Assembly (NCBI GenBank): GCA_003249935.1
Contig: QKHT01000237.1
Coordinates: forward strand, 1 to 33,310
Source of the DNA: Bacteroidota bacterium
GTDB lineage: Bacteria > Bacteroidota > Bacteroidia > Bacteroidales > UBA5342
Direction of reading: 5' to 3'
DNA length: 33,310 bases
This document shows positions 16,037-24,760 of the stretch, one piece after another. The notes under the pieces are model-generated. The model made no database searches. It worked only from the letters and a program-made list of their open reading frames with translations, and was not told where the DNA came from. Positions within the stretch are counted from its first letter, which is position 1. The number at the start of each line of letters is the position of its first letter. Made by a program: the position numbers and the translations under genes.

Positions 16037-18730
16037 TTACTGTTTTACAAACTTCATTACACGGTTCAATCCACCAAATTTTATAAAATAAACCCCGGTG
16101 CTCAGTTGGTCAATATTTATTTTGGCTGAACCATTTGCCGTGTTTAGCACGTGCGATTGCACAATCCGGCCGGTTTTATCTACAATTTCGTATGGTGTCT
16201 TCTGGTTTTTGGTTGAACCGATGCGGAGATTCAGAATGTTGCGTGCCGGTACCGGAAACAGTTCGATATTATCGAAATTGTTAGCCATTTGTTTGCCCAC
16301 TGCCACCGACGAAGTACCAAAGAGTAATATCTTGCTCTCGCGCGATGCCAGTTTAATTTCGGTGACCGGTGCATTGTTGTTTTCGGGATCGACATATATG
16401 GTGTCGATGCCGGCAATTTGCGACAGTGGCACCGAAACGCTCATATCGGTTTGAAACGGGTTCACCAATACAATCCCGTTGCTAAACTGGCGAGCGTACA
16501 GATTCTGACTACCTACACGGTATTGCGTAAATGCGGCGTAGCTTTTCGAAACCTTTGGTATGCCGATCGGATAGTAAAAAAATGGTTCAACCATAATACT
16601 TACCGACGAGCCGTTTTGTACCATTGGCGATATGCCCATGCGGCACGAAATGCTGCTGTCGGCGGCTACGTTTACGCACATCAGGTACGAGGCGTAGCAA
16701 TATTTGTTGAAATTGTAACGCGTTTCGGTGGTTAAATCGGCCGCAAACCATTGGTTTTTATATCCGGCATTAATGGTCATGGGTTGGTTTGGTAAGTTGT
16801 TTTGTGCCAATAATGCAATGGCTTTGCAATTGCTTTCCCAGCTGGTGCCCATGTACCACTCCAAAAAATGGCCGTTGTTGCCCACGGTTTTGTACACATC
16901 GGCAGTGGTTACCGGCACGCCGTCGTTGTCGACAGTACCTGCCGCATCGGTCATGTGTCCCCAACTGTTTTCGTGGCAAAAACCATCGAGAACTTTTGGA
17001 TGCTGGGTTGTTTTTACCATCATGTAGCCACGGTCGGCCGAGGTGAGCGAATTGCTGTACAGCACATTATTGCCATATATTACCGGAAAATATCCCATAC
17101 GCGCATAAAACGTATTGTACAAATAACTCATGGCATCCTTGCTGAACTTTATAATGTCGTCGCTGCTCAACGTGCTGTTCTTCGCGTGGTTCCAAAGCGT
17201 ATAGTTGCCGGCAAGCATACTTTCGGCATCTAACTGACCCACCAGAATATCGATCCATATACCATCGCTGTTGCCGTTTTCGGCAAAAGAAATCATATTG
17301 TTAAGCATTGTACCTTTTCGCAGACCCCAAACAGGACTAAAATAAGAGAGGTTGCTGTTGTTGCCTCCCGGAATTGGTGCAATGCCATAAAGCGGTGCTG
17401 TTATGGTTGAACCACTTGCATAGGCTGCCGGGGTGGTGCCGTCCATGCCGCGTTGTACTTTTACGGTAATGGGGTAGGTGGTGGTGCTGCTAACGGTTAT
17501 AATTTTCATCAATTCGTTGTTTATACGCACCCAGGTTGTAAAATTGCCTGTTTCGCTGGCTAATAGCCCAAGCCCTTTATTGTCCGAAGGCTTAGTAATT
17601 GTAAAAACAGAATCGTTTGCTCCAATTGATGCCGAAAGGGTGCCACAACGGTAGTAAAGCATGTTGTTGAGTTTATCCGCTTCCATCAGCGCACTTTTTG
17701 CAGTCCATCCGCCTTGGTAAATAATCACCTGAAATGCGCTGTTGGCTGCATGCAGGTTGTTGCTGGTGGTTTTACTGTTGTCGACCCCGCTTCCGCCAAT
17801 AATGTAATCCAACGCATTGGTAAGCGTACTGATGTTTGCGGCAGAGTAGCTCAAACCGCTGTTCCACATGTGACCGTAGAGCGGGTAGGGCGTGGCATTA
17901 TCGCCATATTTCGATATGCGCGTGGTAACTTTTTTTATCTCCTGAATAGTGTCGAGCAATATGATTTCATTTTGCCCTGCTGAAGAAACGGTAATTTGCC
18001 GGGTCTGTTTTTTGTACCAGTCTTTAACAACAGTAATCGTGTATGGCGTGGCTTGCGAAACAAGTTTTAGTATGGCTGAACCGGTGTTGTCGCTAATGGC
18101 GGTTTGGATCGAACCATCTATGGATATTTCTGCGCCCTGAACCGGCAATCCTGTGGCGGTGCTTTTTATCGAGAGGTTGAGATCGACGGCATGTTGCGCT
18201 TCGAAAATAACTTCCGAGACTTTCAATTCGCTTACGGCTCCTTTGGTTCCAACACAAATATAAATGGCGGTGGCATTATCGGGCATCAGTACATTGAAAG
18301 TTTTCGTTACATTTTGTTCCGAAACATCTGTGGTCAGCGTATTCCAAATGCCTGAATTGTTTTCGCAAAAGGGTTTGAGGTTGGATGCACCGGTTGTGAA
18401 CGTGGGGATGGATAGAGGTGTCCCTTTTTCAATGGCAAAACCGTAGCCTGTGGTTTGCTTTACGACTGTCGATTTAAATTTTACAGAACAAGTGTAGACT
18501 TTGCCCGGGACAATGCCCGGGACTTTTTGATACAATACACCATTTTCTGAAAAAAGTCGCGCATAATGGTCACTGCCATCCGTACCCAATTCGGTATTTA
18601 CTGTGGTGACCCATGGGGTAAGGCTGCCACCATTGGCTTCGAAATCGCCATTGGTAAGCAGGTTTTGACTCATTATATTTAATGAATATAAAAGTCCGAT
18701 TAATACGATGGCTAAAAGTCTGTTATTCAT
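16037..18730 (-). CDS. Large secreted carbohydrate-active protein with CBM-like domain and type IX sorting tail
   Basis: Starting at 18730 gives an 897-residue protein with a clean signal peptide (MNNRLLAIVLIGLLYSL, then NIMSQ). Residues 20-180 (NLLTNGDFEANGG, then the YTCSVKF strand) match the CBM4/9-like beta-sandwich pattern. About residues 180-260 look like a carboxypeptidase-regulatory-like Ig fold. The central 260-750 region has TIM-barrel features, with acidic residues at strand ends (NSDGIWIDILVGQLDAE and GYFPVIYGNN), resembling putative glycosidases of the GHL15 type. I cannot assign a family with certainty. The last 75 residues (LFPVPARNILNLRI to the final VKQ) are a type IX secretion sorting domain, so the product should be exported to the cell surface. 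It is the last gene of the cluster, 76 bases after a GH43 fusion. Confidence 0.75.
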   Translation of the reverse strand: MNNRLLAIVLIGLLYSLNIMSQNLLTNGDFEANGGSLTPWVTTVNTELGTDGSDHYARLFSENGVLYQKVPGIVPGKVYTCSVKFKSTVVKQTTGYGFAIEKGTPLSIPTFTTGASNLKPFCENNSGIWNTLTTDVSEQNVTKTFNVLMPDNATAIYICVGTKGAVSELKVSEVIFEAQHAVDLNLSIKSTATGLPVQGAEISIDGSIQTAISDNTGSAILKLVSQATPYTITVVKDWYKKQTRQITVSSAGQNEIILLDTIQEIKKVTTRISKYGDNATPYPLYGHMWNSGLSYSAANISTLTNALDYIIGGSGVDNSKTTSNNLHAANSAFQVIIYQGGWTAKSALMEADKLNNMLYYRCGTLSASIGANDSVFTITKPSDNKGLGLLASETGNFTTWVRINNELMKIITVSSTTTYPITVKVQRGMDGTTPAAYASGSTITAPLYGIAPIPGGNNSNLSYFSPVWGLRKGTMLNNMISFAENGNSDGIWIDILVGQLDAESMLAGNYTLWNHAKNSTLSSDDIIKFSKDAMSYLYNTFYARMGYFPVIYGNNVLYSNSLTSADRGYMMVKTTQHPKVLDGFCHENSWGHMTDAAGTVDNDGVPVTTADVYKTVGNNGHFLEWYMGTSWESNCKAIALLAQNNLPNQPMTINAGYKNQWFAADLTTETRYNFNKYCYASYLMCVNVAADSSISCRMGISPMVQNGSSVSIMVEPFFYYPIGIPKVSKSYAAFTQYRVGSQNLYARQFSNGIVLVNPFQTDMSVSVPLSQIAGIDTIYVDPENNNAPVTEIKLASRESKILLFGTSSVAVGKQMANNFDNIELFPVPARNILNLRIGSTKNQKTPYEIVDKTGRIVQSHVLNTANGSAKINIDQLSTGVYFIKFGGLNRVMKFVKQ

Positions 18731-18806
18731 AATAGTATATCTTTTGTTTCTATTTTTACCCATTGAATAATTCAATAATTCGGAATATTTACAACCTTGA
18801 TATAGT

Positions 18807-20780
18807 TTATTCGAAAACCTGTACTTCTTCTTTACCCGGAAACTGGTACAGGGGATCCTTTGCGCTGATCATGATTTGTCCCTCAATAATTTTTACATCC
18901 AAAGGCACAAGCGTAAGGCCTTGTTTGTTAATCGTATAGGCATTTTTGCTGAAATCGGTTGTTTTTATTTCGGCCTCAGTTAAAGGCGGAACGTTGGCAT
19001 TGTAGAATGCAGTACACCACCAGCGTCCTTTTTTATCTTTAAAAATAGTACCATGACCCAGAAACCGACCTAAAAATTTACGTTCGCCATAAGGTCCTTC
19101 GAGCTTGTCGGACACACAATAGTACAAGTTATAAGTGCCTTTTCGCATATTATCGGTACTCCAGGCGGTGCCGTAAAACACATATTTTCCACCTATTTTT
19201 AGTATTGCAGCACCTTCGTGTCCCATCTTTCGGTTCGATGGATTGATACTAATGGATTTACCTGCGTATCCCGAAAGATCGTTTTTTAGTGGTGTAAGTT
19301 CCGCGCATTTCGAAATCATCCAGATGCTTTTGTCATCATCTACAAATAGCGTAGGGTCATGTTGTGCGCCAAAGTCTTTACCCCAATCGGTAAACGGCCC
19401 TTTTAATTCCTTGCCTTTTGGGGCTAAAACCAGATTTCCAATGCCGGCATTAGAAGTGTGCAAAACAACCCAGCGACCATTAATGAAGTGCATTTCGGGT
19501 GCCCAAAGCTTTAATGTGCTATCGGGAAATTTGTTGGATGTATCTTTATTTTTTGCCACAAGTTTCTCGAGATATAGATTGTAAATCGACCCATCTTTCA
19601 TGGAGTATGGAAACCCAACAAACTTCCAATCGGCCAGATCGGCACTTTTGTAAACCGGCATTTTAATGCCTTCGGAATTTTCGGTATATTGTGTACATGT
19701 TAAGTAATAGAAGCCATCGGGACCAATCGTAATATAAGGGTCGCGCATCCAATCGTCAAATATGTGTACGGCTTTATCGTGTGCTTCAATTTGCGCTAAA
19801 ATTTGTTTCTTATCCGGCTTTACCGTACTTTCCGGTTCATTACAATTTACAAATTCTATCTTGCTGTTTGTATTTCCTCTTATCTCAATGCTTTTGGGCA
19901 GCGGACAGCTTCCCTCAATTTTGAGTGTTGCGTTGCTCAATCCTTCTTTTCCCGGGCGACCAATCGTGTACATCACACTTTCCTTTTTCCCGGGATTTAC
20001 TTTACGGTTAAAGGTGCCTTCAAATTTAAGGGTCATTGTCTCCGGCCCCTTGCCTTTACCCGCCCAACTAACAATCCCATGGTTATAATCCGTGGCCGAA
20101 TTGTCTATCACTGTACAGTTTCTTATAGTGCAAACAGAACCTAAAGGTACCGAACCTCCCCAACTTGTCATAAACGGACCGCCATTTTTGTTATGCACGA
20201 TGGTTGTGTTTTCCACTAATTTACATTCATTGGTATACAAAGCATCGTCATAAACATCAATATAGCAATCTTTTACTACTGTTTTTCCAATGCCGCCATG
20301 AATGCCATCGGTGGTGTACGTTTCGGTTCCTGCAATCATATTACAGCGTTCAACCGTTACATTACCAAAACCACCATGAATATGAAATTTCATAGGTTTG
20401 GTAATTTTTAGATCGTGCACATACAAATCAGGATCTTTATCGCAACGAATGGCCGAATACGACCGCCCTTTTATGCCATCGTCGGTTGGCCGTTTTCCGT
20501 TTCCCTGAATTACTGAAGTTTCACGACTTTCGCCTGCAATCTCAATGGGAGCAGTACGTTTTGGCATGTAAAAACTGCCGGTAATAGTTACTCCTTTTTT
20601 TATGATTACCTTATTCCAACTTTCCGGAATCTGAAATTTTGGTCCGATGGTGGTATCGGCACTAAAAACAGCCACGCCATTATGAACCGTTAGTTTCTGT
20701 GCATCCGATTGATTAGAAAAAATTATTGAAATGAACATGCTCAATATAAAAATTGAGGTTCTGATAATTGTTGTATGCAT
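18807..20780 (-). CDS. Fusion of beta-helix domain and GH43-like five-bladed propeller
   Basis: This 657-residue secreted protein has a signal peptide at residues 1-28. Residues 30-320 form right-handed beta-helix coils (repeats such as VERCNMI, VKDCYIDVYDD and IRNCTVIDN), as in pectate-lyase/GH28-like folds. Residues 340-650 are a GH43-like propeller. Its three carboxylates are visible: Asp in MRDPYITIG (base), Asp in QHDPTLFVDDD (pKa modulator) and Glu in GHEGAAILK (acid). GH43 enzymes remove arabinose, xylose or galactose side groups or cut arabinan, and the specificity cannot be told. Whether the beta-helix is catalytic or binding is unclear: its DVYDDALYTNE segment hints at acidic active-site residues. 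No sorting tail is present, so it is probably periplasmic. Confidence 0.85.
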   Translation of the reverse strand: MHTTIIRTSIFILSMFISIIFSNQSDAQKLTVHNGVAVFSADTTIGPKFQIPESWNKVIIKKGVTITGSFYMPKRTAPIEIAGESRETSVIQGNGKRPTDDGIKGRSYSAIRCDKDPDLYVHDLKITKPMKFHIHGGFGNVTVERCNMIAGTETYTTDGIHGGIGKTVVKDCYIDVYDDALYTNECKLVENTTIVHNKNGGPFMTSWGGSVPLGSVCTIRNCTVIDNSATDYNHGIVSWAGKGKGPETMTLKFEGTFNRKVNPGKKESVMYTIGRPGKEGLSNATLKIEGSCPLPKSIEIRGNTNSKIEFVNCNEPESTVKPDKKQILAQIEAHDKAVHIFDDWMRDPYITIGPDGFYYLTCTQYTENSEGIKMPVYKSADLADWKFVGFPYSMKDGSIYNLYLEKLVAKNKDTSNKFPDSTLKLWAPEMHFINGRWVVLHTSNAGIGNLVLAPKGKELKGPFTDWGKDFGAQHDPTLFVDDDKSIWMISKCAELTPLKNDLSGYAGKSISINPSNRKMGHEGAAILKIGGKYVFYGTAWSTDNMRKGTYNLYYCVSDKLEGPYGERKFLGRFLGHGTIFKDKKGRWWCTAFYNANVPPLTEAEIKTTDFSKNAYTINKQGLTLVPLDVKIIEGQIMISAKDPLYQFPGKEEVQVFE

Positions 20781-21029
20781 CTTAATATCAATATAATAGA
20801 TTAATTTACAATTTTTTTTTGAATTTCATTATTTGTTCGTCCGTATTTAGAAAGCACGCACCATCTGTTGTTTAACTTTTGTAGATAAGCGTTGTGGCAA
20901 ATGTCCTTTGCATATGTAATTGCATGGTATGCAATAAAAATGAATAAGGTTCTTTCTTTTATACTTCGATACGTATTATTGTTAAATTAGTAAATACACC
21001 AAAAACCGAAATCCACAATCCACAATGAA

Positions 21030-23102
21030 TTATTTAACCGGCATAACACCCTCAGTTGTTTGTATCAACATCTTTAAAGTACCATCGGGGTTATAAAAGA
21101 GGTCGTCCACGCACACATTCCGTCGGTTTCCCTGACCCTTTTCGTGCCAACTGTTCGTAAAGTTGCCCACATGGTAAAAGTAGTACCAACGGCCTTTGAA
21201 TTTTACCATCGAATGGTGATCCTGTGCTCCCTGGGGACGAGCATTTACGGCTCCTTTGAATTCGAATGGACCGTAAGGATTGTCGCCAATAGCATAATAC
21301 CCCTGATTTACTTTATCTTTCCAATCGGTCCACGAATAGTAGTATTTACCGTTATATTTATGCATATACGGTCCTTCACGGAAATTATCAGAACCGTAAT
21401 CAATGGTGCGAGGTTTTTCAGCCAATGTAAGCATATCATCAGATAGTTTTGCTACCAACGCGCTACCAAAGTAAAGATAAGCCTGTCCATCGTCATCCAC
21501 CAAACACATCGGATCTATGCCACTTGTACCTTCCATATAAGTTGGTTCAGCCATAAATGGCCCTTGCGGGTATTTTGAGGTGGCTACACCGGTTTTCCAT
21601 TGCATCGTTTTATCCATGTGTGGAAAATAGAGATAGTAAGTGCCATTCTTATATGCAGCACCGGGTGCCCACATCCAACCGCCATCGTCGGTTCCCCAAT
21701 GCACATCTTTCGAATGGAGAATTTCGCCATGGTCGATCCATGTGGCCATGTCGGAAGTGGAAAAAACATGGTAGCCATCCATTTTAGAGTATCCGTGACC
21801 AACTTTTTTTTGAGTTATTGGGTCCGAATCGTGGTCTTGCGAGGTGTAAATCCAAAGGCGACCATCTTCCCATACGTGGGCATCGGGGTCGGCTGTTCGG
21901 ATATGGCGCACCAACGGATTGCCTTTGGCTTTAAAAATCAGGGGATAATATAAATCTTCCGGCTTTAAAGATGTTTGGTTATTTGCTACAATATTACTGA
22001 TAGCCAAAAGTTCATCGAGCATATAAGGAGCTTGTTTCCGAAAAACATCCCTGCCATGTTGTTCTTGTTGCTTAGTGATTTGACCATTGTTGTTAAAATC
22101 GTTTAAGGATAAACCGTAAGTGCCTAAAATGGCATAAATGCTTGCAATGTCTGAGCCATCGGGCCGATTTTGAGTAAAGTTCGACGAAATAAACATTTCG
22201 CCCATCATGCTCTTTTTAAACAGTGCTGCTTTAGGATGTCGGTATCCTTGGGGTGCAAAATAGGGGACAGAGCCTTCTACAATACCATCCTGACCTATTG
22301 CACCAACATCAACAAACCGAAAACCGGCATTGGGTTTTGCGGCTTCATCGTGCAGAAATTTGCAAGCCCGGCAATCTTCGTTACAATTGGCTACGCCGGT
22401 TTTTATCTTTTCTACCGAATCGGTTCTGCAAGGCGATGGGTTGTGTTGGTTAAAATACGATGCCAACCAGTGAGATACCACAAAAAGGTTTTGCAGGGCT
22501 TGGTTTTGATTATTTGCTTGCAGATGTTTGATGGCTGTTGCCACTTCGGTTGCAGGCCCCCAAACCATTACATATAATGGGTTTTTGGCAGAATATTTTT
22601 CGCTTTTGAGTTCTAAAACCAACTCGCGAACTGTTTCCGGCAGTTTATTAATATCCTTGTAGCTATCGCTGGCATCGAAACGTTTGCCTTGTGTTGAGGC
22701 AAGACGCAGTGCAGCAGCTAATTCGTCGGCCGACGGGTAGCCGCCAATGCCATTTTCGCCGTTCCAATATTCTACATCGTGCTTGTAGGCGGGCAAAAAG
22801 CGTGCACGAAATTCGGCGACAGCGTTGGTACTTCTGTCTGAAGGAGCCCAATCGGAACCCACCACAATGCGCACGGTATTGAACCGATTGGCCAGCATCA
22901 GGTAGTTGGCAACGGCACAATAATCGTCGGGATCGCTCTCGGTATTTAATTGCGATTGGGTTTCGGTTTTATGATTCCACTCCGACTCGCCGGTTTTAAT
23001 GCCGGTAAAATCGGAAGTGAGCCAAATGTTGGGCTTTTGAGCCGTTGCAATCGCAGAACCGACCACAACAAAAAGTATTAGTAATTTGAATTTAATGTTC
23101 AT
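21030..23102 (-). CDS. Fusion of DUF1593/nucleoside-hydrolase-like domain and GH43 domain
   Basis: This 690-residue protein has a signal peptide (residues 1-21). Residues 23-390 match the nucleoside-hydrolase-like fold of DUF1593 proteins. They open with WLTSDFTG and carry an acidic ESDPDDYCAV cluster near 55-64, the counterpart of the calcium-binding Asp cluster of nucleoside hydrolases. A calcium-loop-like segment DFNNNGQIT lies near 340. Residues about 400-690 are a GH43 propeller with the expected Asp (ADPDAHVW), second Asp (SGIDPMCLVDDD) and Glu (REGPYMHK). The fusion could pair hydrolysis of an N- or O-glycosidic bond with removal of side sugars. It has no sorting tail and is probably periplasmic. 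It is separated by 242 bases from the upstream sulfatase and 249 from the downstream gene. Confidence 0.87.
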   Translation of the reverse strand: MNIKFKLLILFVVVGSAIATAQKPNIWLTSDFTGIKTGESEWNHKTETQSQLNTESDPDDYCAVANYLMLANRFNTVRIVVGSDWAPSDRSTNAVAEFRARFLPAYKHDVEYWNGENGIGGYPSADELAAALRLASTQGKRFDASDSYKDINKLPETVRELVLELKSEKYSAKNPLYVMVWGPATEVATAIKHLQANNQNQALQNLFVVSHWLASYFNQHNPSPCRTDSVEKIKTGVANCNEDCRACKFLHDEAAKPNAGFRFVDVGAIGQDGIVEGSVPYFAPQGYRHPKAALFKKSMMGEMFISSNFTQNRPDGSDIASIYAILGTYGLSLNDFNNNGQITKQQEQHGRDVFRKQAPYMLDELLAISNIVANNQTSLKPEDLYYPLIFKAKGNPLVRHIRTADPDAHVWEDGRLWIYTSQDHDSDPITQKKVGHGYSKMDGYHVFSTSDMATWIDHGEILHSKDVHWGTDDGGWMWAPGAAYKNGTYYLYFPHMDKTMQWKTGVATSKYPQGPFMAEPTYMEGTSGIDPMCLVDDDGQAYLYFGSALVAKLSDDMLTLAEKPRTIDYGSDNFREGPYMHKYNGKYYYSWTDWKDKVNQGYYAIGDNPYGPFEFKGAVNARPQGAQDHHSMVKFKGRWYYFYHVGNFTNSWHEKGQGNRRNVCVDDLFYNPDGTLKMLIQTTEGVMPVK

Positions 23103-23151
23103 ACCAAAGTAGATTATTATTTTTATATTATTCTTATCGAAGTTGATTCCT

Positions 23152-23331
23152 TTAAATTAGCGAAATTCTGAACCGCAGCATTGCGAAATTCGATGTTCTA
23201 TTGTTTCCTTTGGCTGTTTCGATCGCATCGTTAAGGATAAAAATTTCGCCTATATTGGTCCGGTTTATCGCATCGGGCGACGACAGCGCATGACCGCAAT
23301 GTCCGGATGTAAAAAATCTTTTTTTAACCAT
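23152..23331 (-). CDS. Possible small ORF (59 aa), or gene remnant
   Basis: An ATG frame of 59 codons fills most of the 242-base gap between the sulfatase and the nucleoside-hydrolase/GH43 gene, on the same strand. It starts 13 bases after the sulfatase stop. The product begins MVKKRFFTSG and ends MLRFRISLI. There is no signal peptide and I recognise no domain. It could be a small operon protein, a relic of a larger gene, or chance. Confidence 0.3.
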   Translation of the reverse strand: MVKKRFFTSGHCGHALSSPDAINRTNIGEIFILNDAIETAKGNNRTSNFAMLRFRISLI

Positions 23332-23344
23332 AATTCAATATTTA

Positions 23345-24760
23345 TTATTTTACTGCTCCCTGATGTTTGTATGGCGTGCTTTGTTTATCCATAATTTTGG
23401 TCAATTTTTCGACTAATTGTGGTTGCTCGGCCGCAATATTATTCGATTCGGAAACATCGTTTTTAAGATTATAAAGCTCAACGTTTCGCTTTTGTGGCGA
23501 TGTAAATTCATATCGGATTAGTTTCCAGTCGCCTTGACGAATAGCTTGCATGGGATTACGATCGCCGCTATAATATTCCCAATATAAAAAGTTGGCATCT
23601 TTTTGTTTTTTATTTAGCAACGATGGCAGCACTGATCGTCCGTCGGATGTTTTTGGTTTTTTTGCACTTGCTATTGCGGCAAATGTTGGCATTAAGTCGT
23701 ACGATATCCACGGCATGTCGCTAACAATATTTGCCGGTATTTTCGATGGCCACCATGCAATCATTGGTTCGCGAATTCCCCCTTCGTAAAGCGTCGATTT
23801 TCGTCCACGAAATGGTTGGTTGCTGTTAAAAATGGTGGACCCATTTGCGCCGCCGTTGTCGCTGGTAAAAAGTACAATGGTGTTTTTTTCGATGCCAAGG
23901 GTTTTGAGTTTTTCGAACAAAATACCCATTTGTTTATCGAGCAAAGTTACCATGGCTGCATATCCTTTGTCTGATTTCGACCAATCCTTATTGCTGTAAA
24001 TACCATAATCAGGAATCTCATATTTTTCGTCGGGAAGTGCTTCACCGTTGGTGTGCGGCAGTGTTGTTGCATAATATAAAAAAAATGGATTCGCTTTATT
24101 ATTCTCGATAAACTTAACGGCCTCGTCGAAGATGATATAGGCCGAATAATCCACTTTTTTGGAAGCATACGCCAATGGATAATCAATGAAATTCACTTTT
24201 ACAGGTACAATTTCATTGCGCAAGCGAATGGTGTCGCGATTATGCCAAAGAATATCGGGAAAGTAATTGTGCGCCAAGCATTGACAATAATATCCGAAAA
24301 ACTGATCGAATCCCTGTTTTTGCGGATCGCCCTCGTTTCCCGGTGCTCCAAGCGACCATTTGCCAAAACATCCGGTGGTGTAACCAACCTGTTTAAGCAT
24401 TTCGGGAATGGTAAATTCGCTGTCGGGAATGGGGATTTGTCCGTGAGGCATTTGGTTCGCATTGTGACGGACTTCGGCATGGCCGGCATGTTTGCCTGTC
24501 ATTAAATTACATCGCGAAGGTGCACAAACAGGACTGGCAACATAAAAATTGGTAAAACGAATCCCTTCTTTGGCCATTCGATCGATATTTGGCGTTTTTA
24601 TCTCCGTCTGACCATAACAACCCAAATCGTGATAGCCCAAATCGTCGGCAAATACAAAAATGATGTTCGGTTTTTGTGTTGCCGAAATTTGAAAGCAACC
24701 TCCTGTCAGTCCAATTAATCCTATTGCTGAGGCTTTTAAATTAATATTGTCTACCATCAT
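23345..24760 (-). CDS. Sulfatase (formylglycine-dependent, S1 family)
   Basis: This 471-residue protein shows the metal-binding FADDLGYHD (Asp39, Asp40) and the sulfatase signature CAPSR with Cys79, which is converted to formylglycine by a maturase. Later motifs fit the family: GKWSLG in the middle, FTSDNGG for the remaining metal ligands, and RGRKSTLYEGGIREP near residue 315. It hydrolyses sulfate esters, here most likely on sulfated sugars released by neighbouring enzymes. The N-terminus is hydrophobic with TGGC at residues 19-22, so export, possibly as a lipoprotein, is likely but not certain. Its ATG overlaps the stop codon of the upstream beta-helix gene by four bases (ATGA), a sign of tight co-expression. 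No sulfatase maturase lies in the window. Confidence 0.92.
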   Translation of the reverse strand: MMVDNINLKASAIGLIGLTGGCFQISATQKPNIIFVFADDLGYHDLGCYGQTEIKTPNIDRMAKEGIRFTNFYVASPVCAPSRCNLMTGKHAGHAEVRHNANQMPHGQIPIPDSEFTIPEMLKQVGYTTGCFGKWSLGAPGNEGDPQKQGFDQFFGYYCQCLAHNYFPDILWHNRDTIRLRNEIVPVKVNFIDYPLAYASKKVDYSAYIIFDEAVKFIENNKANPFFLYYATTLPHTNGEALPDEKYEIPDYGIYSNKDWSKSDKGYAAMVTLLDKQMGILFEKLKTLGIEKNTIVLFTSDNGGANGSTIFNSNQPFRGRKSTLYEGGIREPMIAWWPSKIPANIVSDMPWISYDLMPTFAAIASAKKPKTSDGRSVLPSLLNKKQKDANFLYWEYYSGDRNPMQAIRQGDWKLIRYEFTSPQKRNVELYNLKNDVSESNNIAAEQPQLVEKLTKIMDKQSTPYKHQGAVK

